A DNA stretch of 64,000 nucleotides, taken from the NCBI RefSeq assembly GCF_010915705.1, contig NZ_JAAIKE010000002.1:310001-374000 (forward strand), written 5' to 3'. Source of the DNA: Pseudotabrizicola algicola (GTDB taxonomy: Bacteria > Pseudomonadota > Alphaproteobacteria > Rhodobacterales > Rhodobacteraceae). Below are positions 56,013 to 64,000 of the stretch, piece after piece; positions within the stretch are counted from its first letter, which is position 1; the number at the start of each line of letters is the position of its first letter. A model generated the notes under the pieces. That model was not told the DNA's origin and ran no database searches. It worked only from the letters and a program-made list of their open reading frames with translations. Both the position numbers and the translations under genes were made by a program.

Positions 56013-56975
56013 ATGATTTCCGTCACCGCCGACAGCTTCCCGCTGGCCCGCACCTTCACCATCTCGCGCGGGTCCAAGACCACGGCGCAGGTGGTCACCG
56101 CAACCATCACCCGCAACGGCCATCAGGGCCGGGGCGAGGCTGTGCCCTATGCCCGCTACGGCGAATCCGTCGCCGATGTGATGGCGCAGATCGCCGCCGC
56201 GCCGCCGTGGATCACGTCCGGGACTCTGGCGCGCGACATGCCCGCCGGTGCCGCCCGCAACGCACTCGACTGCGCGCTCTGGGACCTTGAGGCCAAGACG
56301 GCAGGCAAACGGGTGTGGGACCTCCTCGGCCTGCCCGCCCCGCGCCCCGTGGTCACCGCTTTCACCCTCTCGCTCGACACGCCCGCCGCAATGCGCGCGC
56401 AGGCCGCCGAAAATGCGCATCGTCCGGTGCTGAAGATAAAGCTCGGCACACCGGATGACATGCCAAGGCTCGAGGCGGTGCGACAGGGCGCGCCCCGCGC
56501 CACCCTCATCATCGACGCAAACGAAGGCTGGACGCCCGAGATCTACGCCGACCTTGCCCCCCGCCTCGTCGCGATGGGGGTCGCGCTGGTCGAACAGCCG
56601 CTGCCCGCCGGTGCCGATGACAGCCTCGCCGAAATGGCCCGCCCGCTTCCGGTCTGCGCCGACGAATCCTGCCACGACCGCGCAAGCCTGCCCGCCCTGC
56701 GCGGCAAATACGATGTGGTGAACATCAAGCTCGACAAGACAGGCGGCCTTTCCGAGGCGCTCGCCCTCAAGGCCGAGGCGCAGGCGATGGGCTTTGGCAT
56801 CATGGTCGGCTGCATGGTCGGCAGCAGCCTTGCGATGGCCCCCGCGACGATCCTTGCACAGGGCGCGGCCTTCACAGACCTTGACGGACCGCTCTTGCTG
56901 GCCCAAGACCGCGACAACCCGCTGCTGTTCGACGAACACGGCATCCACCCGCCGCATCCGGCCCTTTGGGGATAG
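56013..56975 (+). CDS. Dipeptide epimerase (L-Ala-D/L-Glu type, enolase superfamily)
   Basis: A 320-residue muconate-lactonising-enzyme-like protein. The catalytic lysine of the KxK motif is in LKIKLG, metal ligands are in LIIDANEGW, LVEQPLP and VCADESCHD, and the second base lysine is in VNIKLDKTGG; DGPLLLAQD is typical of the Ala-Glu epimerase group. Such enzymes epimerise L-Ala-D-Glu released from murein. The start follows the previous stop with no gap. The exact dipeptide is not determined. Confidence 0.87.
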   Translation: MISVTADSFPLARTFTISRGSKTTAQVVTATITRNGHQGRGEAVPYARYGESVADVMAQIAAAPPWITSGTLARDMPAGAARNALDCALWDLEAKTAGKRVWDLLGLPAPRPVVTAFTLSLDTPAAMRAQAAENAHRPVLKIKLGTPDDMPRLEAVRQGAPRATLIIDANEGWTPEIYADLAPRLVAMGVALVEQPLPAGADDSLAEMARPLPVCADESCHDRASLPALRGKYDVVNIKLDKTGGLSEALALKAEAQAMGFGIMVGCMVGSSLAMAPATILAQGAAFTDLDGPLLLAQDRDNPLLFDEHGIHPPHPALWG

Positions 56976-56979
56976 CACC

Positions 56980-57840
56980 ATGACCCGCACCGTCTATGTC
57001 AACGGCCAGTATCTGCCCGAACACGAAGCCACCGTGTCGATCTTCGACCGCGGCTTCCTGATGGCCGATGGCGTGTATGAGGTCACCTCGGTGCTGGATG
57101 GCAAGCTGATCGACTTTGACGGCCACATCAAACGCCTGCACCGCAGCCTGTCCGAACTCGACATGGCCGCGCCCTGCTCCGATGAAGACCTCATCGCCAT
57201 GCACCGCGAACTGGTCCGGCTCAACAACATCGACCAGGGCATGATCTACCTGCAGGTCACGCGCGGCAACCCCGGTGACCGCAGCTTCGTGTTCCCGCCC
57301 GCCGACCTGCCGCCCACCATCGTGGCCTTCACGCAAGACATCCCCAACCTCGCCGATGCCCCCGCCGCAAAAACCGGCTTCCGCGTCATCTCGATCCCCG
57401 ACCTGCGCTGGTCGCGCCGCGACATCAAGACGGTGCAACTGCTCTACCCGTCGATGGGCAAGATGGCCGCCAAAAAGGCCGGCGTCGATGACAGCTGGTT
57501 CGTCGAGGATGGCGCGGTGACCGAAGGCACCTCGAACAACGCCTATATCGTCAAGGGCAACCGCATCATAACGCGACAACTGACCACCGACATCCTGCAC
57601 GGCATCACCCGCGCCGCCGTCCTGCGCTTCGCCGCCGAGGCACAGTTCGAGGTGGAAGAACGCCCCTTCACCATCGAAGAGGCGCAAGCCGCGGACGAGG
57701 CGTTTTCCACCGCCGCCAGCATCTTCGTCATGCCCGTCGTGGAAATCGACGGCAAGCCCGTGGGCAGCGGCAAACCCGGCCCCGTCGCCACCCGCCTGCG
57801 CGAGCTTTACCTTGACGAAATGCGCAAGGCCGCCGTGTAA
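56980..57840 (+). CDS. D-amino-acid aminotransferase
   Basis: A 286-residue fold-type IV PLP enzyme. VSIFDRGFLMADGVYEV, the PLP lysine Lys150 in RDIKTVQLL, and VTEGTSNNAYIV match D-alanine aminotransferases, which exchange amino groups between D-Ala and 2-oxoglutarate to give D-Glu. A longer frame into the epimerase gene is rejected; the ATG at 56980 has a GGGGATA site. With the upstream epimerase it suggests handling of D-Glu or muropeptides. Branched-chain or aminodeoxychorismate activity is less likely. Confidence 0.9.
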   Translation: MTRTVYVNGQYLPEHEATVSIFDRGFLMADGVYEVTSVLDGKLIDFDGHIKRLHRSLSELDMAAPCSDEDLIAMHRELVRLNNIDQGMIYLQVTRGNPGDRSFVFPPADLPPTIVAFTQDIPNLADAPAAKTGFRVISIPDLRWSRRDIKTVQLLYPSMGKMAAKKAGVDDSWFVEDGAVTEGTSNNAYIVKGNRIITRQLTTDILHGITRAAVLRFAAEAQFEVEERPFTIEEAQAADEAFSTAASIFVMPVVEIDGKPVGSGKPGPVATRLRELYLDEMRKAAV

Positions 57841-57859
57841 CCGGCGGCCCCGCATCCTT

Positions 57860-57884
57860 GGCTGAAGCGGCCGCCGCTTCAGCC
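57860..57884. terminator. Perfect 10-bp hairpin between convergent genes
   Basis: GGCTGAAGCG pairs with CGCTTCAGCC around GCCGC. The RTX gene's stop codon lies inside the 3' arm. Located 19 bases after the aminotransferase stop, it probably ends transcription from both sides. There is no U tract. Confidence 0.6.
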
Positions 57885-59552
57885 TGCCGACAGCACGATA
57901 TCCGTCGGCAGAATGGCCGAGGGCGCGACCCCCGCCAGAAACGCCACATCATCGCTGCCGAACCGCACCATGGTGCCGCCCTCCACCGCGACCAGATCGG
58001 GCGTGCTGCCCACAGGGCTGCCCGCCAGCGTGATCTCGATCCGGTCCACGCCGGGGGTGAAATCGGTGACGCGCACCGCGCTCCGGTCCCATTCCATGAT
58101 GATCTCGTCGGTCGCATCGCGCACGTCGTCAAAGTAGTGCAGCGCAAAGGTATCGGCACCATCGCCGCCCGTGCCGATATCGCCATCGCTCAGCGTCAGG
58201 CGGTCATTGCCATCGCCGCCGAACAGGCTGTCCGGCCCCGACAGGTCGACGCGCACGCCATCCACCATGACGCTGCCTTCGTCTCCGCTCAGCACATCAT
58301 CGCCGGCGCCGCCGAACAACTGGTCCGCACTGGCCCCCGAGAACAGCCTGTCAGCCCCTTCGCCGCCATAGACCGTCACGCTGCCATGCTCTGCCACGGT
58401 CCTGCCCGCCTGCACGAACCCGTCATAGCGGTCATCGCCATCGCCCATATAGGCCACCACTTCGGCCCCGATGCCGCGCACCTGCAACCAGTCGTTGCCC
58501 GCGTTGCCCACCACCGTATCGGCCCCGACCGCCTGTCCGTTGCCATCGGGCCCGGGCGCAGAAGCAGCCGCTGCGCCCAGAAGGAACACATCATCCCCCG
58601 GCCCGCCATCGAGCAGGTCATCCCCGGGGCCGCCGTTCAACGTATCATCCCCGATCCCGCCAAAAAGCTGGTCATCCCCCGCGCCCGAAAACATGAAGTC
58701 GTTGTCCCCGCCACCGGTCAGCGTATCCGCGCCGCTGCCGGTCTGCATCACGTCATCGCCTGCGCCGCCATCTGCGGTGATCGCCGCCCCCGCCGCACCG
58801 GCCTCCAGCGTATCCGCCCCGTTGCCCAGATCGACAAAGGCGGCCCCCTCGGCCCCGGTCATCTGCACCAGATCATTGCCATCGCCGCCCGAAACGGAAT
58901 CATTGCCCGACTCCGAGACGATCAGATCGGCCCCCTCGTCGCCGTTCAGCTGGTTCAGGCCCGCGCCGCCATAAAGCGTATCATCCCCGAAGCCGCCCGA
59001 CAGCGTATCATCGCCTTCTCCGCCCGACAGGCTGTCTGCGCCGAGGCCGCCGTCAAGGCTGTCATCCCCCTCGCCGCCGAAAAGGCTGTCAGCCCCACCG
59101 CCGCCCAAAAGCGTGTCATTGCCGGAATCGCCCGCCAGACTGTCCTCCCCGAACCCGCCCGAGGCGAAATCATCCCCCGCGCCGCCCAGCATGGTATCGG
59201 CTCCGCCCCCGCCAAACAGACGGTCGTCGCCCTCGCCCCCGTCCAGCATGTCGCGGCCGATGCCGCCCATCAGCATGTCATCGCCCGCCTCGCCGTAAAG
59301 CGCATCCGCGCCACGGTTGCCAAACAGGCTGTCATCGCCCGCGCCGCCCATAATCGTGTCGCGGCCTTCAAATCCGTTGATCAGGTCATGGCCATCCAGC
59401 GCCTCGATCAAGTCGGACCGGTTGGTTCCGGTCAACGCGTCATCCCCAGCGGTCGCCGGTTCACGCGGCTCGGGATCATCGGCAGAATCAGAACCGCCAC
59501 CCGTGAACAACCCTGCCAGCAAAAGCGCCGGCAAAAGCAAAAACAGTTCCAT
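57879..59552 (-). CDS. RTX calcium-binding repeat protein with N-terminal hydrophobic anchor
   Basis: A 557-residue acidic protein. Residues 1-19 are strongly hydrophobic (MELFLLLPALLLAGLFTGG) and are followed by an Asp/Glu/Pro linker. From about 35 to 330 runs a nearly unbroken array of GGxGxDxLx nonapeptides that form a calcium-bound beta roll; two further clusters lie near 390-430 and 440-470. The C-terminus reads VRVTDFTPGVDRIEITL, a module usual in secreted RTX proteins. No catalytic domain is seen. RTX proteins usually leave through type I secretion without an N-terminal signal, so the hydrophobic start is unusual. The ribosome site is GGGGGG. Confidence 0.88.
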   Translation of the reverse strand: MELFLLLPALLLAGLFTGGGSDSADDPEPREPATAGDDALTGTNRSDLIEALDGHDLINGFEGRDTIMGGAGDDSLFGNRGADALYGEAGDDMLMGGIGRDMLDGGEGDDRLFGGGGADTMLGGAGDDFASGGFGEDSLAGDSGNDTLLGGGGADSLFGGEGDDSLDGGLGADSLSGGEGDDTLSGGFGDDTLYGGAGLNQLNGDEGADLIVSESGNDSVSGGDGNDLVQMTGAEGAAFVDLGNGADTLEAGAAGAAITADGGAGDDVMQTGSGADTLTGGGDNDFMFSGAGDDQLFGGIGDDTLNGGPGDDLLDGGPGDDVFLLGAAAASAPGPDGNGQAVGADTVVGNAGNDWLQVRGIGAEVVAYMGDGDDRYDGFVQAGRTVAEHGSVTVYGGEGADRLFSGASADQLFGGAGDDVLSGDEGSVMVDGVRVDLSGPDSLFGGDGNDRLTLSDGDIGTGGDGADTFALHYFDDVRDATDEIIMEWDRSAVRVTDFTPGVDRIEITLAGSPVGSTPDLVAVEGGTMVRFGSDDVAFLAGVAPSAILPTDIVLSAG

Positions 59553-59702
59553 AAAAAATACCCCCCGTTACCAACACGGCGTCATGCCACAGACCTACTG
59601 AGTAACGGTTCCGGTCACGCGCTTGTTAATACCCAAGGGGCAAAAAACGTGCCTGTCAATCTGCCGCGCAGGTCGCGCTGTGATTGTCCACGCCAGCACA
59701 GC

Positions 59703-59717
59703 AATATTGGCAATATT
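59703..59717. promoter_or_regulatory. AATATTG-G-CAATATT palindrome upstream of the RTX gene
   Basis: A perfect seven-base inverted repeat around one base, about 150 bases upstream of the RTX start. A TTGACA hexamer lies nearby on the minus strand (59659-59654). The A/T-rich palindrome in GC-rich DNA suggests a regulator-binding site; the regulator is unknown. Confidence 0.4.
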
Positions 59718-59749
59718 CCCCGATATTTACTGCGAATTGGAAACGCGGC

Positions 59750-60076
59750 TCACCCTGTGGTTGAGGGGCCGACATTGCGGGCAAAAGCCTCGGTAAAGGC
59801 CGCCTGCTTGGCCTCGTCCGCCGGGGTCTGGTTTTGCGCCACCCAGTCCTCATAGGGCATGCCGTAAACGATCTCGCGCGCGGTGGCCTTGTCCATCTCG
59901 ATGCCGCGCGCATTGGCCGCTTCCTGATACCAGCGGCTCAGGCAGTTGCGGCAAAAACCGGCCATGTTCATCAGGTCGATGTTCTGCACATCGGGCCGCT
60001 TTTCCAGCAAATGATGCATCAGCGCGCGGAACGCTGCCGCCTCAAGCTCGATCCGGGTTTGCTCGTCCTGTGTCAT
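59750..60076 (-). CDS. DUF1244 protein
   Basis: A 108-residue soluble protein. FRALMHHLLEKRPDVQNIDLMNMAGFCRNCLSRWY with its CxxC pair, and IVYGMPYEDW, identify DUF1244, found widely in Proteobacteria and of unknown function. The AGGAGGA ribosome site supports the ATG at 60076 rather than eight codons earlier. It lies between the two RTX genes on the same strand, and the C-terminus has a short extra tail. Confidence 0.9.
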   Translation of the reverse strand: MTQDEQTRIELEAAAFRALMHHLLEKRPDVQNIDLMNMAGFCRNCLSRWYQEAANARGIEMDKATAREIVYGMPYEDWVAQNQTPADEAKQAAFTEAFARNVGPSTTG

Positions 60077-60130
60077 GCTGTCCTCCTGCGCCGACAGCAT
60101 GTCCTATCGGCGCAGGCGCTTCAACCGGCG

Positions 60131-61060
60131 TCAGGCAGGCTCCACAGTCAGCCAGTTATCCCGCGTGGCCAGAAGTTGCTCTGCATCCTGATTGGACAGC
60201 CGCACCACAGGTTGCCCGTCCACCTCGATCAGCGTCGTGAGAGGTCCGAACGGCCGGATGACGATCTGCGCCGTGTCAGGATTGTCGAGGATCAGCGTCA
60301 GCGACTCGGTCTGGTGGTCAAAATCGGTGATGATGCTCATCGCGTCATCGGGCCTGTAAGCGATGGCGAATTCATCCGCGCCAAGGCCGCCGCTCAGAAA
60401 ATCCCCGTCATCCCCGAGCAGCAGGTCATTGCCATCGCCGCCTTCCAGCTGGTCCGGCCCGCGCTCTGCCACATCGCCCGAGGTGACACTGGCCGACACG
60501 CGGTTCAACTGCTGCGCGCTGACAGTGTCGGCAAAATTGCGCGAAAGCACGCCGCGCAGGTCTGCGGCAGAGCGCGCCATTTCATCGGCATACCGGTCGA
60601 ACTCCACTCCCACCAGCGTGTCATCGCCTTCGCCGCCCTGCATGGTATCGCTGCCGCTCGACCCGATCAGCAGGTCATTGCCCGCCCCGCCCGTCACCGT
60701 ATCATTGCCTGCCCCGCCAACCAGCAGGTCGTTGCCGGTCGCGCCGTCCACACGGTCATTGCCCGCGCCGCCCAGCACCACATCATTGCCCTCGTCGCCG
60801 GTCAGGTCGTCATTGCCGCGCTCGCCCGCAATCACGTCATTGCCCTGCAAGCCCTCGATGGTGTCGCGCCCGAGGCCACCCAGCAGAATGTCGTTCAACA
60901 CCGTGCCCGCCATCTCGTCTGGCGCGGTGGTGCCTGCCTCGACCTCGCCCGCCTCATCCGAAGGCTCGGGCTCCGCCGCGGGCCCGTCGTCGCCACCGCC
61001 CGAGCCACCGACAACAAGACCACCGACCAAAAGCAGGGGCAACAAAAGCAGAAATTCCAT
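60131..61060 (-). CDS. Second RTX-repeat protein with the same N-terminal anchor
   Basis: A 309-residue paralogue of the RTX protein at 57879. It begins MEFLLLLPLLLVGGLVVGGS followed by an acidic linker, then about a dozen GGxGxDxLx repeats (65-160), a non-repeat helix-like insertion (165-205, DRYADEMARSAADLRG) and a short second repeat pair (about 215-235). The C-terminus carries MSIITDFDHQTESLTLIL. I place the start at 61060, because it aligns with the paralogue; a frame 23 codons longer is possible. No secretion genes are adjacent. Confidence 0.85.
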   Translation of the reverse strand: MEFLLLLPLLLVGGLVVGGSGGGDDGPAAEPEPSDEAGEVEAGTTAPDEMAGTVLNDILLGGLGRDTIEGLQGNDVIAGERGNDDLTGDEGNDVVLGGAGNDRVDGATGNDLLVGGAGNDTVTGGAGNDLLIGSSGSDTMQGGEGDDTLVGVEFDRYADEMARSAADLRGVLSRNFADTVSAQQLNRVSASVTSGDVAERGPDQLEGGDGNDLLLGDDGDFLSGGLGADEFAIAYRPDDAMSIITDFDHQTESLTLILDNPDTAQIVIRPFGPLTTLIEVDGQPVVRLSNQDAEQLLATRDNWLTVEPA

Positions 61061-61204
61061 CAGGACACCTGTGCACAGCAAAAAACGCAAACCGCGCGGC
61101 CAGTGCAGCACAAAGGAAAGTTGGGTCAAGCCTTTGTGATCATTTCCCGAAACGGTCAGTCAATCGAGGGATATCCACCAAGATTGTCCTGATTTTGGCG
61201 GCAA

Positions 61205-61963
61205 TCAGGCGGGGGCAGACACGGCTGCCAGCGCGGCCGACAGAATCGGTGCCAGCCGCACCGCCCAATCCTGCTGCTCGGCTTCGGTCCCGATCAGGTC
61301 ATTGCGCACCTCGATCAGCGTATTGTGCCGCCCCGGTATCAGCGCATGGCGGTCGATCGCATCGCCGGGCAGGTGGCCGGCATAGGGTTCGTTGTCGCCC
61401 ACGCACCAGTCCGGCACCTGCTCCAGACCGGCGATCACCGCGCGCGAAAGCCGCTCGTCCAGATGGCTGTGCAGCACCCCGATGTGCCAGGGCCGCGGCG
61501 CGCGCCCCTTCAGGCAGGGCGTGAAGGAATGGATTGCCAGAATGGCCCGCCCCTCCGCCAGCCGCGCCAGCGCCTCGTGATAGGGCCGGTAAAGCCGCTC
61601 CAGCCGCGTCTCCACCTCGGCGGGCCCGACATGGCGGTTGGCCGGAATGATCGTGCCGTCATACAGCTTCATCACCAGCGTCGGGTCATCCTCGCCGCGG
61701 TTGGGGTCAATCACCAGACGGCTGAAATCGGAACAGATCACCGGACTGTCCAGCGCCGCGCCCAGGGCAATCGCCAGCCCGCGCGCGCCCACGTCATAGG
61801 CGATGTGCCGCGCCATGTCCTCGGGCGCGATCCCGAGGCTCCCGCCCAGCCAGTCCGGCACCCGGTTGGTCGCGTGATCGCAGGTCACCAGCCACGGCCC
61901 CGCCCGCCCGGCCCCCAGGATTTCAAAGGCCTCGTGCCTGCTTTCCGGGCGTCTCTCTGTCAT
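61205..61963 (-). CDS. N-formylglutamate amidohydrolase family protein
   Basis: A 252-residue zinc-dependent hydrolase. LVTCDHATNRVP, FSRLVIDPNR, ILAIHSFTP and LIEVRNDLI are the family motifs. The enzyme frees glutamate from N-formylglutamate, the last step of one histidine-degradation route, but no other hut gene is near, so another N-acyl amino acid may be the substrate. The ATG follows a weak GCAGAG site. It is divergent from pyruvate kinase. Confidence 0.9.
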   Translation of the reverse strand: MTERRPESRHEAFEILGAGRAGPWLVTCDHATNRVPDWLGGSLGIAPEDMARHIAYDVGARGLAIALGAALDSPVICSDFSRLVIDPNRGEDDPTLVMKLYDGTIIPANRHVGPAEVETRLERLYRPYHEALARLAEGRAILAIHSFTPCLKGRAPRPWHIGVLHSHLDERLSRAVIAGLEQVPDWCVGDNEPYAGHLPGDAIDRHALIPGRHNTLIEVRNDLIGTEAEQQDWAVRLAPILSAALAAVSAPA

Positions 61964-62022
61964 CTCTGCTTTACCCCACGGTGGTTTTACGGCTTTAGGT
62001 CATTTAGCCGGAACGCGCCAGT

Positions 62023-62051
62023 TGCCCCGCGCGTCCGATTGCTCTATTCCC
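62023..62051 (+). promoter_or_regulatory. Probable promoter of the pyruvate kinase gene
   Basis: TTGCCC and TATTCC are separated by 17 bases, 45 bases before the ATG. Both hexamers are partial matches to the housekeeping consensus; spacing is ideal. Confidence 0.45.
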
Positions 62052-62095
62052 ACCCGTGGCCCACCACGAAGTGAAAACCGAAGAAGGAACAAGGC

Positions 62096-63541
62096 ATGAG
62101 ACGCCTTCGGAATGTTAAGATCGTGGCCACTCTGGGCCCGGCATCCAACGACTATGAAATGATCCGCGCGCTGTTCGAGGCGGGGGCAGACGTGTTCCGC
62201 CTGAACATGAGCCACGGCACGCATGACGACATCCGCGCCCGCCACCAGATCATCCGGCAGGTCGAATCCGACACCGGACGCCCCATCGCCATTCTGGCCG
62301 ACCTTCAGGGCCCGAAGCTGCGCGTCGGCACATTCGACGCCGATTCCTATGATCTGGCCGATGGCGACAAGTTCCGCCTCGATCTGGACCCGGCCCCCGG
62401 CAACGCGACCCGCGTGCAACTCCCGCACCCCGAGATCTTTGCCGCGCTGGAACCGGGCGCCTCGCTTCTGGTCAATGATGGCAAGATCCGTCTGGTGGTC
62501 GATGACTGCGGCAAGGACTTTGCCAATTGCACCGTCACCGTCGGCGGCACCATCTCCAACCGCAAGGGCGTGAACGTCCCCGATGTGGTCCTGCCGCTGG
62601 CCGCGCTGTCGCAAAAAGACCTCAAGGACCTCGAGTTCGCCTGCGAACTGGGCGTCGACTGGCTGGCGCTTTCCTTCGTGCAGCGCGCCGAAGATGTGCT
62701 GCAGGCCAAGGATCTCGCCCGTGGCCGCGCCGCCGTCCTCTCGAAAATCGAGAAACCCGCAGCGGTCAAAGCCTACGAATCCATCCTCGCCGTCTCCGAT
62801 GGCATCATGGTGGCGCGGGGCGATCTGGGCGTCGAACTGCCGGTCTACTCGGTCCCGCCGATCCAGAAACGCCTCGTCCGCATGGCCCGCGCCGCCGCCA
62901 AGCCGGTGATCGTCGCCACGCAGATGCTCGAATCGATGATCGAATCGCCGATGCCGACGCGCGCCGAAGTCTCGGACGTCGCCACCGCCATCTACGAAGG
63001 CGCCGATGCCGTCATGCTCTCGGCTGAATCCGCCGCCGGCAAGTTCCCGATCGAAGCGGTCGCCACGATGGACAACGTGGCCAAATCGGTCGAAAGCGAC
63101 ACCACCTACCGTCAGGTGATCGAGGCCAGCCGCACCGTCTCGCGCTCCACCGTGGCCGATGGCATCGTGGCTGCCGCGCGCGAAATCGCCGAATCCACCG
63201 ACATCAAGGCCATCGCCGTCTTCTCGCAATCGGGCACCACCGTCAGCCTCGTCGCCCGCGAACGGCCCCGCGTACCGATCATCGCGCTCACCCCGCTGAT
63301 GGGCACCGCCCGCCGCCTCTGCCTCACTTGGGGCACGCATTGCGTCATCACCGAAGAACAGGACCGCTTCAAGGGCGCTGTCATCTCGGCAGTGCGTGCC
63401 GCGCGCCAGCACGGTTTCGCCAAGGAAACCGACCAGATCGTGCTGACCGCCGGTGTGCCGTTCAACGTGCAGGGCACAACCAACATCCTGCGCGTCGCGC
63501 CTTGCGATGAACGGTTGATTTACAAGGCAGATCCGGAATAA
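62096..63541 (+). CDS. pyk: Pyruvate kinase
   Basis: A 481-residue glycolytic enzyme making pyruvate and ATP from phosphoenolpyruvate. KIVATLGPASNDYEMI, FRLNMSHGTHDD, ILADLQGPKLRVG, the catalytic LSKIEKPAAV, MVARGDLGVEL, and ATQMLESMIESPMPTRAEVSDVA are all present, with a C-terminal allosteric domain (about 350-481). The ribosome site is AAGGAACAAGG. It uses the pyruvate branch that the galactose route also feeds. Confidence 0.97.
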   Translation: MRRLRNVKIVATLGPASNDYEMIRALFEAGADVFRLNMSHGTHDDIRARHQIIRQVESDTGRPIAILADLQGPKLRVGTFDADSYDLADGDKFRLDLDPAPGNATRVQLPHPEIFAALEPGASLLVNDGKIRLVVDDCGKDFANCTVTVGGTISNRKGVNVPDVVLPLAALSQKDLKDLEFACELGVDWLALSFVQRAEDVLQAKDLARGRAAVLSKIEKPAAVKAYESILAVSDGIMVARGDLGVELPVYSVPPIQKRLVRMARAAAKPVIVATQMLESMIESPMPTRAEVSDVATAIYEGADAVMLSAESAAGKFPIEAVATMDNVAKSVESDTTYRQVIEASRTVSRSTVADGIVAAAREIAESTDIKAIAVFSQSGTTVSLVARERPRVPIIALTPLMGTARRLCLTWGTHCVITEEQDRFKGAVISAVRAARQHGFAKETDQIVLTAGVPFNVQGTTNILRVAPCDERLIYKADPE

Positions 63542-63571
63542 TCGCCGGAAGGCAAAGCGGAAGGGGCGGTG

Positions 63572-63796
63572 ATGGACTCTGACCTCATGTTCGTGATCGG
63601 GGCCATTCTCATGGCCCTTGCCATCCCCTCCATATTCTCGGCCCTGTCAGACAGCCGCCCCCCTCGGGCGGCTGCCATCATTGTGCTGATCGGCGGCACG
63701 CTCATCGTCATCGCCCTCAACCAGAAACCGGGGGGCGTCGCGCTGTCGCAAGTGCCGGATATCTTCTTTCGGGTCATCGGCCGCCTGCTGAACTGA
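63572..63796 (+). CDS. Small two-span membrane protein
   Basis: A 74-residue protein with two hydrophobic helices (about 5-22 and 33-51) split by a short loop SDSRPPRAA. Function unknown. GGAAGGGG precedes the ATG at 63572; a GTG one codon earlier is possible. It follows pyk by 30 bases, probably on the same transcript. Confidence 0.75.
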   Translation: MDSDLMFVIGAILMALAIPSIFSALSDSRPPRAAAIIVLIGGTLIVIALNQKPGGVALSQVPDIFFRVIGRLLN

Positions 63797-63816
63797 CGGC
63801 GCCCTGCGCTTTTGCC

Positions 63817-63845
63817 TTGCGCCTGCGCCCGACCCCGCCTATAGG
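63817..63845 (+). promoter_or_regulatory. Probable promoter of rpmI
   Basis: TTGCGC and TATAGG with a 17-base spacer, leading to a leader of about 65-70 bases before the rpmI ATG. Confidence 0.5.
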
Positions 63846-63919
63846 GGCCACTCTGGAAAGCCTGCGGGGCCGGCCAACTTAGGCATGCCGAGTCGCGCAT
63901 TTGACGATTGGAGATCGAA

Positions 63920-64000
63920 ATGCCCAAGATGAAGACCAAATCCGCCGCGAAGAAGCGCTTCAGCTTCACCGCCAGCGGTCGTGCAAAGGCTGGCGTCGCC
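63920..64000 (+). CDS. rpmI: 50S ribosomal protein L35, N-terminal part
   Basis: The first 27 codons of L35 are present before the window ends: [14 protein letters not shown] then [13 protein letters not shown], a typical bacterial L35 start. GGAG lies seven bases before the ATG. rplT is expected next. Confidence 0.94.
   Translation, partial: MPKMKTKSAAKKRFSFTASGRAKAGVA

Noticed and set aside
58900-59350. Tandem repeats that might suggest a CRISPR array
   Set aside because: They are in-frame nonapeptide codons of the RTX protein, imperfect and without unique spacers.
57858-59855. Open frame of 665 codons on the plus strand opposite the RTX gene
   Set aside because: It mirrors the repeat structure of the RTX gene and has no recognisable domain; it arises from GC-rich repeated codons.

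Overview
The window is a dense, GC-rich (strong G/C third-position bias) chromosomal segment of an alphaproteobacterium, almost certainly a member of the Rhodobacteraceae close to Rhodobacter and its relatives. The best taxonomic marks are an L-malyl-CoA/beta-methylmalyl-CoA lyase of the Rhodobacter Mcl1 type, the short HisG plus HisZ pair, a SulP/TSUP/DUF4175/DUF1244/DUF2478 gene complement typical of this family, and MotE-type motor genes. Genes are packed with frequent ATGA, GTGA and TGATG start/stop overlaps. I see no rRNA, tRNA, CRISPR, insertion sequence, prophage or plasmid gene.

Layout. 1-7.1 kb: chemotaxis operon (cheA end, cheW, receptor, cheW, cheR, cheB, and a degenerate receptor-like coiled-coil protein). 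7.2-9.8 kb: SulP anion transporter behind a long untranslated leader, and a TauE/SafE-type permease. 9.9-21.2 kb: an IclR-controlled galactoside uptake and catabolism locus (ABC transporter, GH36 alpha-galactosidase, GH42 beta-galactosidase, lactonase, dgoK, dgoA), a partial De Ley-Doudoroff route. 21.3-27.6 kb: DUF4175 giant, lysA, DUF2834, a 41-residue LptM-like lipoprotein, argH, and a divergent TlpA-type thioredoxin. 27.7-35.6 kb: flagellar island, fliF-fliH-fliN-fliP on one strand and fliL-orf-motE-motA-orf on the other. 35.6-37.7 kb: DUF2478, mobA and a DUF429-like gene (molybdenum theme). 37.7-41.8 kb: slyX-abrB-kdsD-kdsA-kdsB-tusA (Kdo supply for LPS). 41.9-45.7 kb: hisS-hisZ-hisG and a small secreted protein. 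45.7-52.2 kb: fadH, zinc-ribbon protein, ftsE-ftsX-plsC, mgtC and a truncated PPOX-family remnant. 52.2-55.2 kb: secreted orf, accA-gdx, a structured spacer and mcl1. 55.4-57.8 kb: membrane methyltransferase, dipeptide epimerase and D-amino-acid transaminase. 57.9-61.1 kb: two RTX-repeat proteins with the same hydrophobic N-terminus, flanking DUF1244. 61.2-64 kb: N-formylglutamate amidohydrolase, pyruvate kinase, a small membrane protein and the start of rpmI.

How the genes work together. The sugar locus imports and hydrolyses alpha- and beta-galactosides and finishes galactose oxidation at pyruvate plus glyceraldehyde-3-phosphate, but the galactose dehydrogenase and galactonate dehydratase steps are not here. 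Mcl1 and AccA tie the segment to acyl-CoA metabolism and the ethylmalonyl-CoA pathway. No single spectacular new system stands out. The items most worth following are the degenerate receptor protein behind cheB, the large secreted protein behind motA that may be a MotC counterpart, the RTX pair with N-terminal anchors, the structured accA-mcl1 spacer, and the LptM-like micro-lipoprotein.
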